Origin: JBEKYH01 sp049511115
Lineage (GTDB): Bacteria; Planctomycetota; Phycisphaerae; Tepidisphaerales; Tepidisphaeraceae
NCBI GenBank assembly: GCA_049511115.1
Contig: JBEKYH010000055.1
Coordinates: 1-29,426, forward strand
DNA length: 29,426 nucleotides
Direction of reading: 5' to 3'
Position numbers and translations under genes: made by a program. How positions within the stretch are numbered: the stretch's first letter is position 1; each line of letters starts with the position of its first letter. Positions 7,954 to 16,800 of the stretch are shown in pieces. The notes below the pieces were generated by a model. The model saw only the letters and a list, made by a program, of their open reading frames with translations. It had not been told where the DNA came from and did not search any database.

Positions 7954-8412
7954 CTACCCCTGCATGCAAATCGACGTTTCCATCCGCTCATCCGGCGACG
8001 GCACATCCATCTTCCGGACGGCTTCGGCGGCGCGGGCTTTGCCCAGTTGATCGAGAAGCATCGACCAGGTCTCGCGCTGGAACCGCAGCACTTTCAACGC
8101 TTCGTCCACGGGCTCGGTGTGATGGTGGACGTTGGCCTGCACCAGTTGCCGGTAGGCGTAGTTGTAGAGGCTGGCGAGTTTTCCGCACAGCTCGGGGTAG
8201 ATGTCGTGTTTTAATTTGGCGTTCAAATCCGCCAGAATCTTCTGCGCCTGGGTGAGCGCCTTGTAGCTGGCTTCCCAATCCTTCTTCACAAGCGCCGCCT
8301 TGCCCTGCTCGGCAAAGCGAATGGCGCCGTCGTACAGCATGAGTTGCAATTGCTCCGGCGTGGCCGTGAGCACTTTGGTGCGAAGATAATTTTGTGCGGC
8401 TTGTTGATTCAT
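7954..8412 (-). CDS. fliS: Flagellar export chaperone FliS
   Basis: Predicted 152-residue, mostly helical cytoplasmic protein. The start (NQQAAQNYLRTKVLTATPEQL), the LMLYDGAIRFAEQGKAAL block and the later LNAKLKHDIYPELCGKLASLYNYAYRQLVQAN segment are the standard FliS signature. FliS binds the C-terminal helix of flagellin, prevents premature polymerisation and delivers it to the flagellar export apparatus. It is slightly longer than the usual ~130 residues because of a C-terminal tail (VPSPDERMETSICMQG). It follows fliD on the minus strand by 144 bp, the classical fliD-fliS order. The ribosome binding site is weak. No other flagellar genes are in the window. Confidence 0.93.
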   Translation of the reverse strand: MNQQAAQNYLRTKVLTATPEQLQLMLYDGAIRFAEQGKAALVKKDWEASYKALTQAQKILADLNAKLKHDIYPELCGKLASLYNYAYRQLVQANVHHHTEPVDEALKVLRFQRETWSMLLDQLGKARAAEAVRKMDVPSPDERMETSICMQG

Positions 8413-8452
8413 GTTCTAACTGCAATGACAACCGGCGAGCGGAACGTTGTAC

Positions 8453-8460
8453 CTATCGGC
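8453..8460 (-). promoter_or_regulatory. Possible sigma-28-like -10 element upstream of fliS
   Basis: Minus-strand GCCGATAG matches 7 of 8 bases of the flagellar sigma-28 -10 consensus GCCGATAA and lies 40 bp before the fliS start. No TAAAGTTT-like -35 is present at the expected spacing, so the call is weak. Confidence 0.25.
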
Positions 8461-8556
8461 CGGAGAAGCAGGTGCAATTGAACGCCCGCGCGATTTTCAC
8501 CCGGCCTCGGCAAATCCTGCGCGATATGCGTCCGAGAACAAGAATCAAACCCTCAG

Positions 8557-11355
8557 TTAGCCGGAGCTGGAACTGGAACTCGAGCTGTTGTCCGCCTGAC
8601 TTGAACCCTGCGCCGCCGGCGTGCTGGAGGCGCTGCTGACGGCGTTTTCGGTTGATCCCGACAAGGTATCCAGGACCTGCCCCTGGCTCTGCAGCGAGGC
8701 GAGATTGCCTTCGAGGTTGGCGAATTGCGTCTCCAATTGCTGCTGCTTCTGCTGCACAAGCGTGTTCAATTCCGCATAGTAATTCTGATAATTCTGAACC
8801 TCGGTGGTCAGCGTGTTTTCCTGCAGCGTGATCAGGCCGTTGATCGGGTCGGTCAATTGCGTCACGGCGCTGGCGATCTGGTTGCCGAAGCCGGTGGTGG
8901 CCTGGCTGAAGAGGTTTGTTACCGCGGTGGGATTGGCCGCGAAGGCTGATGAGAACGTGTTGGTGTCGAAGACAAGCTGGGCCGTGGCGCCATTGGTCGT
9001 ATCGATGGAAATTCCCACGTCGGCCAGCGTGCTGTATTGTCCGGCTCCCTTAACAACGCCGTTGATCACGCTGTAGAGCACCTGCTGGATTTGCTGTGTG
9101 GTCTCATCGCCCAGGAGCAGGGATCCCTGGTTGGTGGTGGTATTGTAATTCGTGAGGATGCCGATCGAGTCGATCAGCGTGTTGAATTGCGACACAAAAT
9201 TCGTCAGGTCGGTCTCCACGTCGCTGGGATCGCTGCTGACGGTCAGGGTGACCGGCGTAGAGCTTGCCCCCGTCAGGTTCAGCGTCACCCCCTTGACGAC
9301 GTTGTTGATCTGATTGGAACTGGAGGTGATGAGCAGGGGCTGGGTTGATCCGCCGCCGCCATAAAAGACCGCGGCATCCTGGCCCTGGACGAGCGTCTTG
9401 GGAGCGAGATTGGTCGTTCCGCCGTCGACGATCACCTGCCCGGCCTGGCCGCTGTTAACGCTGGTCAGTGTGAGCCGGTAGGGGTTGGTCGCCGATCCGT
9501 CGTTGACGATCTGGGCGGTAACGCCAAAGCCGAGTGAATTGATCTTGTTCTGCACGCTCGACAGCGTGTCTGTTGAGGTGACCGCTATCGTCTTTTCGTA
9601 GGCGCCGTTGATTGTCGTGCCCGTAGCCGTTCCCGCGATATTCAAATTCGCGGCGCTGGTGCCATCAACGTCGTTGACCGTAAGCTTTCCCTTGCCGCCG
9701 GCGTTGTCCGTCAGCAGGAGGCCGTTCCCCGTCGAATTGATGGAGGCGGTTACGCCGGTGTGGGCGTTATTGATGGCATTGATCACGTCGCCCACGGTGT
9801 TGTAGGAGCCGCTGGTCAGGTCGATGGTAGATGTCGCGCCGGCCGAATTGGTGATCTCAAATTGGCCAAAGTCGATCCCCTGGCCGCCGTTCAGTGATGA
9901 AAGCAGGGTGTTCTGCGATATGTATTGTCGTTGGAGATTGGCCCCCACCACGGTCGGCGTCGCGGTGGTGAATGTGCCGGCGATCCCCAGCGCCGAAGCC
10001 GTCGTTGAATTCACGTCGCTGATCACCAGGTTGCCAGTGCCGCCGGTGGTGTCGGTGAGCTGAATTCCGGTTCCCGAGGGGTTCAACGACGCCGTCACTC
10101 CGGCGCCGGCATTGTTGATATCGTTCAAAATGTCCGAGAAGCTCTTGGCCGAGGAGAGGTCCACCACTACCGGCGTATCGCCGGTCCGATTGGTGATGGA
10201 GATTTGCCCCAGGGGAATGCCGTTGCCGCCGTTGAGGCTCGAGACGAGAACCGAATCCACGTTCGCCAGTACGTCCGACCCGTTCAGCGTGGAGGTGCTG
10301 CTGCTGCCGAGGATACCCAGGTCCGACGCGGCGTCGGAGCCGTTCAGAGCCGTTACGGAGAATGTGGATGTTGTGCCGCCCGACAAATCCTGAAGTTCGA
10401 TGCTCTGGCCGTCAGGGGCGACTTCGGCTTTGACCTTGCCGTCCCCGGCGGTGTTGATGGCGTTGAGCACATCGCCGACGGACTGTGCGGTCCCGAGGGT
10501 GACCTGGAAATCCGTGCCGTCCGATAAGTTGACCTGGAAATCCGCGCCGGTGGAATTCGCCCTGACGCCGCGGCCGTCGTTCAAAGTTCCCAACGCGGTG
10601 CCGGCGCCAATGTAATTGATCGCCGTCCCGGTCAGTGTGTTGGAAGTAGGCCCAGCGGTCCCGGCGATTCCTAAATCGGCGGCCGCGGTGCCGCCGCTCA
10701 GGTCCGTGACCGTCAAGTTGTCGGTCGTTTGCCCGCTGGTGTCGGTCAGTTGAATGCCGTTATTGGTGAGCGTCGCCTTTACGCTGATGTTGGGGGCGGA
10801 ATTGATGTCCGACACGACGTCGTCCAGGGTGACCGCATCAGAAATATTGACGACGGCCGACGCGCCGCTGCGATCGGTGATTCTAAACTCGCCCCGGTCG
10901 ACCCCCTGGCCCCCGTTGAGCTGCGACAGCGGCGTCTGGCTGGACGCCTGGCCGCCGCCTTCCTCGATGGTCAGTGTTCCCGCACCCACCGGCGCCGAAT
11001 TGGTATTGGCAAACCCATTGGTGACGAGCTGCTGCGTGCTGACCAGTTGCGCGACCTGGAACTGGTAAGTTCCCACCGCCGCCCCCTCGGCAGCCGTCGC
11101 GGTGAGAGTGTTCGGGTCGCTGCTGGTCGTCGTGGCCGCCGCGAAGGTCTGCGGGAGGGCCAGGTTATTCCCAATGTTCTGCAAGCCGGTGAGGTCATTT
11201 GTCAGGTCCTGATAGGCCTGCTGCTGCGCCTGCGCCTCGTTAATCTGCGACTGGACGATCTCCTGCGGCTGCTCGTCGATGGCGATCAACTGCGAGATGA
11301 GAGACTGGTAGTTGATTCCGCTGACCAGTCCGACGCCGGAGGAGATTTGTGCCAT
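8557..11355 (-). CDS. fliD: Flagellar hook-associated protein 2 (filament cap) FliD, enlarged
   Basis: Predicted 932-residue secreted cap protein. The FliD N-terminal domain (SSGVGLVSGINYQSLISQLI, then a coiled helix to ~66) and the C-terminal domain (~655-885: NNVVKGVTLNLTGAS, FVSQFNTLID, heptad-rich LITLQENTLTTEVQNYQNYY) are clear. Between them lie four copies of a ~114-residue flagellin_IN-like unit beginning near residues 143, 255, 371 and 485, each with 'LNGGQGI..G.F.I', 'V.DVINAIN', 'G..LTD..G' and 'ALGIAGT'. Many FliD proteins are ~450-500 residues, so this one has an unusually large exposed central region. The C-terminus is a Ser-rich tail (901-932). FliD caps the growing filament and guides flagellin folding. 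No Sec signal is present, as expected for type III export. Confidence 0.93.
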   Translation of the reverse strand: MAQISSGVGLVSGINYQSLISQLIAIDEQPQEIVQSQINEAQAQQQAYQDLTNDLTGLQNIGNNLALPQTFAAATTTSSDPNTLTATAAEGAAVGTYQFQVAQLVSTQQLVTNGFANTNSAPVGAGTLTIEEGGGQASSQTPLSQLNGGQGVDRGEFRITDRSGASAVVNISDAVTLDDVVSDINSAPNISVKATLTNNGIQLTDTSGQTTDNLTVTDLSGGTAAADLGIAGTAGPTSNTLTGTAINYIGAGTALGTLNDGRGVRANSTGADFQVNLSDGTDFQVTLGTAQSVGDVLNAINTAGDGKVKAEVAPDGQSIELQDLSGGTTSTFSVTALNGSDAASDLGILGSSSTSTLNGSDVLANVDSVLVSSLNGGNGIPLGQISITNRTGDTPVVVDLSSAKSFSDILNDINNAGAGVTASLNPSGTGIQLTDTTGGTGNLVISDVNSTTASALGIAGTFTTATPTVVGANLQRQYISQNTLLSSLNGGQGIDFGQFEITNSAGATSTIDLTSGSYNTVGDVINAINNAHTGVTASINSTGNGLLLTDNAGGKGKLTVNDVDGTSAANLNIAGTATGTTINGAYEKTIAVTSTDTLSSVQNKINSLGFGVTAQIVNDGSATNPYRLTLTSVNSGQAGQVIVDGGTTNLAPKTLVQGQDAAVFYGGGGSTQPLLITSSSNQINNVVKGVTLNLTGASSTPVTLTVSSDPSDVETDLTNFVSQFNTLIDSIGILTNYNTTTNQGSLLLGDETTQQIQQVLYSVINGVVKGAGQYSTLADVGISIDTTNGATAQLVFDTNTFSSAFAANPTAVTNLFSQATTGFGNQIASAVTQLTDPINGLITLQENTLTTEVQNYQNYYAELNTLVQQKQQQLETQFANLEGNLASLQSQGQVLDTLSGSTENAVSSASSTPAAQGSSQADNSSSSSSSSG

Positions 11356-11385
11356 AGCGCATCGCCCTCAACTGTTACATCGTGT

Positions 11386-11393
11386 TTATCGGA
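11386..11393 (-). promoter_or_regulatory. Possible sigma-28-like -10 element upstream of fliD
   Basis: Minus-strand TCCGATAA matches 7 of 8 bases of GCCGATAA and lies 30 bp before the fliD start. The -35 region is a run of nine C's and does not match TAAAGTTT, so the call rests on the -10 alone. Confidence 0.3.
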
Positions 11394-11497
11394 ACCCTTG
11401 GGGGGGGGAGTTGAGAGGAACGTGACGATTGGGCGGATTATGCCGGAAGTTGCGTTGCCGCGACCTTTTCCGGCGCTGCCGGGAGGTGTCGTCTGCT

Positions 11498-11538
11498 AAA
11501 ACCCCTAAACCCTTAATCCCTTAAACCCTTAATCCCTC
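11498..11538. repeat. 8-bp-period tandem array 5' of purA
   Basis: Units AAACCCTT, AATCCCTT, AAACCCTT and AATCCCTC form two tandem 16-bp repeats (11507-11522 and 11523-11538), preceded by a degenerate AAAACCCCT. The array ends 40 bp before the purA start. The register (8 bp) is the same as in the array before yraN. Confidence 0.8.
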
Positions 11539-11578
11539 GATCCTTGACACCCCCCTCGTTCAACCATACGTTCCTCGC

Positions 11579-12874
11579 GTGAGTTTACTTCGCACAGGAA
11601 ACACCTGCGTCTTCGGCCTGCAATGGGGTGATGAAGGTAAAGGCAAGATCGTCGATCTGCTCACCGAGCAGGCCGACGTGGTCTGCCGGTATTGCGGCGG
11701 CGCCAATGCCGGGCATACCGTCCGCTTCAACGGCCAGCGCTACTCCACGCACCTTCTGCCCGTGGGCATCTTCCGGCCACATGTCCTGAACATCATCGGC
11801 AACGGCGTGGTCATCGACCCCGAGGCGATGTTCAACGAAATCGACGACTTCCTCTCCAAGGGCTTTGCCATCTCGCCGGCCAACCTGCGGATTAGCTACA
11901 AGGCCCATGTGGTGATGCCGTATCACAAAATCGAGGACGGCGCCCGTGAATCCAGCGCCGAGGGCTCGGCCATCGGCACCACCCGCCGCGGCATCGGCCC
12001 GGCCTACGCCGACAAGATGCACCGATCAACCGCCGTTCGCGTTGCCGACCTGTTGCACGAACACAAGCTGCGCGACCGCATCGGCCAGAATCTCGACGCG
12101 CGAAATAAGGTCTTCAAAGTCCTCTACGACATTCCCCCCATGGACTGGCGTCCGATCTTCGAGGCGTACCGCGATTTCGGCCGGCGCATCGCGCCGTTTG
12201 TCGATGACTCGACGACCCTCCTCCTCGACGCCGCCAAAGCCGGCCAGCGAATTGTCTTTGAAGGCGCTCACGCCGTTCTCCTCGATATCGATCACGGCAC
12301 CTATCCCTACGTGACCAGCAGCAATTGCAGCGCCCTCGGCTTGTTCACCGGCGCCGGCGTGCCGCCAGCCATCTGCCAGAATTACGTCGGCATCATCAAG
12401 GCCTATTCCACGCGCGTCGGCGGCGGCCCGTTCCCCACCGAGCAGGACAACGACACCGGCCAATACATCCGCGAGCGCGGGGATGAATACGGCACCACCA
12501 CTCGCCGCCCGCGCCGCTGCGGCTGGTTCGACGCCGTCGCCGTCAAATACTCTGTCCAGCTTTGCGGTGTGACCGAAATCGTGCTGACGCTGTTGGATGT
12601 CCTCAGCGGCCTGGATCGCGTGCAAATCTGCACCGGCTACCAGCGCAACGGCGTCCCCGTCGCCGGCTTCAAAGCCGACATGGATACCCTGGCCGAAGTC
12701 GAGCCAATTTACGAATCCCTGCCCGGCTGGCGCGGCAACTTATCCGGCTGCCGATCTTTCGGTGAGCTGCCCCAGGAAGCGCAGATTTATGTGAAGCGAA
12801 TTGAGCAGCTTGCCGGCGCTCCCATCAAGACCATCAGTGTAGGCCCGGACCGATCGGCGACGATTTTCCGATAA
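11579..12874 (+). CDS. purA: Adenylosuccinate synthetase
   Basis: Predicted 431-residue cytoplasmic enzyme, normal length. It catalyses GTP-dependent condensation of IMP with aspartate to adenylosuccinate, the first committed step to AMP. Signatures: WGDEGKGK near the N-terminus (P-loop, catalytic Asp18), NAGHTV (H46), EGSAIGTTRRGIGPAYADK, the GAHAVLLDIDHGTYPYVTSSN block, STRVGGGPFPTE, and the C-terminal VGPDRSATI guanine-binding end. Translation starts at a GTG (11579) without an obvious ribosome binding site; nothing conserved lies upstream. The phosphopantetheinyl transferase gene starts 15 bp downstream, so the two are probably co-transcribed. Confidence 0.97.
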   Translation: MSLLRTGNTCVFGLQWGDEGKGKIVDLLTEQADVVCRYCGGANAGHTVRFNGQRYSTHLLPVGIFRPHVLNIIGNGVVIDPEAMFNEIDDFLSKGFAISPANLRISYKAHVVMPYHKIEDGARESSAEGSAIGTTRRGIGPAYADKMHRSTAVRVADLLHEHKLRDRIGQNLDARNKVFKVLYDIPPMDWRPIFEAYRDFGRRIAPFVDDSTTLLLDAAKAGQRIVFEGAHAVLLDIDHGTYPYVTSSNCSALGLFTGAGVPPAICQNYVGIIKAYSTRVGGGPFPTEQDNDTGQYIRERGDEYGTTTRRPRRCGWFDAVAVKYSVQLCGVTEIVLTLLDVLSGLDRVQICTGYQRNGVPVAGFKADMDTLAEVEPIYESLPGWRGNLSGCRSFGELPQEAQIYVKRIEQLAGAPIKTISVGPDRSATIFR

Positions 12875-12889
12875 CGATGGGGTAACCGC

Positions 12890-13672
12890 GTGTCATCCAC
12901 CGCCGGCCCTATCTCCTCTGCGACAATTCATTGGCCGCCTCCGCCGGCTCAACATCCGCTGGCGGCGCGCGACGTTCACCTATGGGCGGCCTCCCTGGTT
13001 GTGCCGGATGATCGACTTTCCGCTTTCCAGTCAACGCTCTCCCCCGACGAGCGCGAACGCGCCGAGAGATTTGTGTTCGGCCTTCATCGCAACCATTACA
13101 TTGCCGGCCGAGGAATCCTCCGCGCCATTCTCGCCAGCTACCTGGACCTGAATCCGGCGAAGATTCAATTCGCGTACACTCCGCGCGCCAAGCCCTTCCT
13201 GGCGGATATGCCCGGCGCTGGCGCGCACCATTTCAATATCGCACATAGCGAGGGTCTTGTTTTAGTCGCGATATCGCAGGTCTGCGAGATCGGCGTCGAT
13301 GTCGAGCGAATTCGCCCTATGCCCGATGCGCACGACATTGCCTCTCATTTCTTCTCACCGCGGGAAAAGGCGCAACTCAACGGGCTGCCGACCGATCAGG
13401 TTCCCCCCGCCTTTTTCAATCTCTGGACGCGCAAGGAAGCCTGTCTGAAAGCGACCGGCGAGGGGATCACCGAGCTATTGCCGCTGACCGAGGTCTCATT
13501 CCTGCCCGGCGAGCCAGCGCAATTGCACAGCCTATGGGGCGATCCCAAAGAGGCCGGGCAATGGACCCTGGAAGACCTGACGCCCGCGCCGGGATATGCC
13601 GCCGCATTAGCCGCCCCGGCCAGAGACTTGCAACTCCACTGCTGGCGCTGGCCGACATCATCCCGATTGTAA
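12890..13672 (+). CDS. 4'-phosphopantetheinyl transferase, Sfp type
   Basis: Predicted 260-residue cytoplasmic enzyme that moves the phosphopantetheine arm from CoA to a conserved Ser of carrier proteins (fatty acid, polyketide or non-ribosomal peptide pathways). Two-lobed Sfp-type length and motifs are present: RFVFGLHRNHYIAGRG (P1 region), FNIAHSEG (H119), IGVDVER (Mg ligands D137, E139) and LWTRKEACLKATGEG (E183, K187). Starts at GTG 12890, 15 bp after purA; the nearby ATG at 12876 runs into a stop at once. No carrier-protein or synthase gene is in the window, so the substrate is unknown. Confidence 0.93.
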   Translation: MSSTAGPISSATIHWPPPPAQHPLAARDVHLWAASLVVPDDRLSAFQSTLSPDERERAERFVFGLHRNHYIAGRGILRAILASYLDLNPAKIQFAYTPRAKPFLADMPGAGAHHFNIAHSEGLVLVAISQVCEIGVDVERIRPMPDAHDIASHFFSPREKAQLNGLPTDQVPPAFFNLWTRKEACLKATGEGITELLPLTEVSFLPGEPAQLHSLWGDPKEAGQWTLEDLTPAPGYAAALAAPARDLQLHCWRWPTSSRL

Positions 13673-13767
13673 ATCACCCGCGAAAAACAGTTCCCGGACG
13701 TTGCCGGGGCCGCCAAGCGCCACGTTCCCAGCGGTGCGTCCGATAACAATCTCGTTGTCATATCGCG

Positions 13768-13797
13768 AAATCCCCGACGCTTGACGCGGGGGGAATT
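13768..13797. terminator. Possible hairpin downstream of the purA-PPTase unit
   Basis: AATCCCC...GGGGGAATT flanks CGC-TTGA-CGC, giving a stem with a small bulge. It lies ~100 bp after the transferase stop and ~20 bp before the next start codon. No T-run follows, so it could equally be a leader structure of the FN3-calpain gene. Confidence 0.3.
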
Positions 13798-13815
13798 GAA
13801 TTCGACCTCTCCTTC

Positions 13816-16800
13816 ATGGGATTTGTTCCGGGGGCTAGGAAACCGCACAAGTATGCGCTTCGCCGCGCGATCGCTGGAGGCAGCCTGCGCGCGGCCAGAG
13901 AGCTCAGCAGCGCCTGCTGCTTCGAGCCGCTGGAAACGCGGACCCTGATGTCCGTCTCCGCCCCGTCAGTCCTGACCGCCAAGGCGACGGCCCCGGACAT
14001 CCTTCGCTCCACCAACGGGGCAAACTACAACGAGATCACCACGCTGTCGGCAAGCAATGTCAGCAATTACAAAGACACCACCACCAAATCCGGCCGCGTC
14101 TATCAATATGAAATCCAGGCGTTCAAGGGCCAGAAGACCTCGCCCGCATCAAACGTCGCCAAGGCCATCACGCCTTTAGTGCCCGTATCGAATCTTTCCG
14201 CCACCGCGACCGGGCCGACCAGCGTGCAACTCAATTGGACGGACAATGACCGCCTGGCAACGGGATACAACGTTCTCCGCTCCACCGACGGCATAAATTT
14301 CACGCGCATCGTCAAATTAACAGGGACGGCGGCCGCGAGCTACCTCGACACCACCGTCCTCTCCGGCCAAGCCTACGAGTACGAGGTCAAGGCGATCAAC
14401 GCGACCACAACCGCCGCCGCCTCAACGCCGGCCAGCGCGACCACGCCGCTGGTAGCGCCATCGCACCTGGCCGCGACTTTGTCAGGAACTTCGATCAATC
14501 TGGCCTGGACCGACAACGACTCTTCCGCGACCGGCTACGATGTTCTTCGCTCGACCGACGACATTCAGTTCAGCTCCATCGCTACGCTCAACAGCGCCAC
14601 CGCCGATAGTTATCTCGACACGACCAGCACATCGGGAACCGATTATTACTACGAAGTCTCCGCCTTTGACGCGGCGACCGCCTCCCCGGCCAGCAACGTC
14701 GCGGCGATTACGACTCCGCTGGCGGCCGTGTCATCTCTCACCGCGTCTGAAACCGGCCCGACGACGGTTCAACTGAATTGGTCTGACAATGACGCGTCAG
14801 CGAGCGGCTACAACATCCTCCGCTCCAGCGACGGCGTGAATTTCACGCAAATCGCCCAGGTGAATGCAGCGGCGGCCGTAAGTTATCTCGACTCAACTGC
14901 GCCTTCGGGCCAGTCGCTTGCGTACGAGGTAGAGGCGTTTGACTCAGACACAACCGCCGCCGCATCAGCGCCTGCTGATACAGTCACGCCGCTGCAAACG
15001 CCCACCGCCGTAACGGCGACCTGGTCCCAGACAGCAATCGACTTGACCTGGACGGACAACGATCCTGCCGCGACCGGCTATTACATCTTCCGCTCTTCCG
15101 ATGATGTGCATTATGGTCTCCTCACCACGCTGAGCGGCGGCACGATCGATTCGTACGACGATGAAACGACAGGCACCGGCACGACCTACTCCTATGAGGT
15201 GCAGGCGTTTGATGCCGCCGCAAAGTCCGCCGTTTCCTACGCCGCCTCGGCAACCACGCCACTGAGTGCTGTCACCAATCTCACCGCGACTGCGAACGGC
15301 CCGACGAATGTGCAGCTCCATTGGCAGGACAACGACGCCGACGCGACCGGCTACTACATCCTCCATTCAACGGACGGCGTGCACTTCGCCCAGATCGCTC
15401 AGCTCACGGTCGCATCAGCCACCAGCTATGACGACACCGCCGCGGTTTCCGGCCAATCGAATTATTATGAAGTGCAAGCCTTCGACGCATCCACCACCGC
15501 GCCGGTTTCCACTCCCGCCAGCGCGCTCACTCCGCTGGCCGCACCGACGGGCCTTGCCGCAACGCTCTCAGGCTATTCGATCAACCTGACCTGGACGGAC
15601 AACAGTTCTTCAGCAACCGGCTACTACGTGTTGCGTTCAACGGACAATGTTCACTTCAGCACCTACGCCACGCTGACCAACAGCGCCGCCGACAGCTACA
15701 GCGACACAGCCACGGCCTCGGCCACCACCTATTACTACGAGGTGCAGGCCTTCAATGCGGTGACGACTTCGGCGATCTCCTCCGTTGTCAGCAAGACAAC
15801 GCCGGCCTCGCAGGTCTCCATTGCCACCCGCTATGGCGATGAATTGACGGTAACCGCCGCTGGATCGGATGACTCTGTTTCCGTCTCGCAGAACGGCAGC
15901 ACGTTAACCATCTTCGCCGACGGCAACACCTTTACCGATCCGGCAACGGCAGGGGGCCTGTTCGTCTATACGCGCGGCGGCGACGATTCCATCAACATCG
16001 CCAGTTCCGTCTCGGCCGACGTGACGCTTGAGACCATCGACGGAGCGGTAACCACGATCAGCAGCGCCGGCACTGACGTAACCGCCTGGATCGACGCAAC
16101 CGACATTTACACCGGAACCGGCACGGTGCATCGCGTCTCGGCATTTGCCGGCGGCGTGAGCAAAGCGGCGGGCGCGGCGTTGGCCAATCCAACCGACTCC
16201 GGAACGACGGTGACGGCGAATGCCTCGCTCTTCGGCACAGGCCCGGTCGCGGCCGACGTGAACCAGGGCGAGTCCGGCGATTGCTACTTCCTCTCTTCGC
16301 TGGCCGCCTTCGCCGGCCAGGACCCGCAAGCGCTGGAAAAATCGGCCGTGGACATGGGCGATGGCACGTATGCCGTGCAGTTCATGTCGAACAATTCGCC
16401 GGTTTATGTGCGCGTCTCGAATCAATTCGCCAGCGGCCCGTTTGGCGGCTATATGTTCGCCCATCCCGGCAGCAACGGAACGATCTGGGCCATGGTCATG
16501 GAAAAGGCCTTCTGCTATTTCCGGACCGGCGCAAACACCTACGCTTCGATTGACAGCGGATGGATGGGCGAGGTCTACGCCGATCTGGGCTTTGAATCCA
16601 ACAATTTCTTCACCGGAGATTACACGTCGAGTTCGCTCTACAGCTTGCTCTCCGCCGATATCAGCGCCGGCGACGCCGTGACCCTGGGCACGCCGCAGTA
16701 CGCACCGAACCTGGTTGGCGACCATGCCTATACGCTGGTAAGCGTCTCCCTCAACGCCAGCGGCGTGGCCCAATACGTCGTCCGCAACCCCTGGGGCGTC

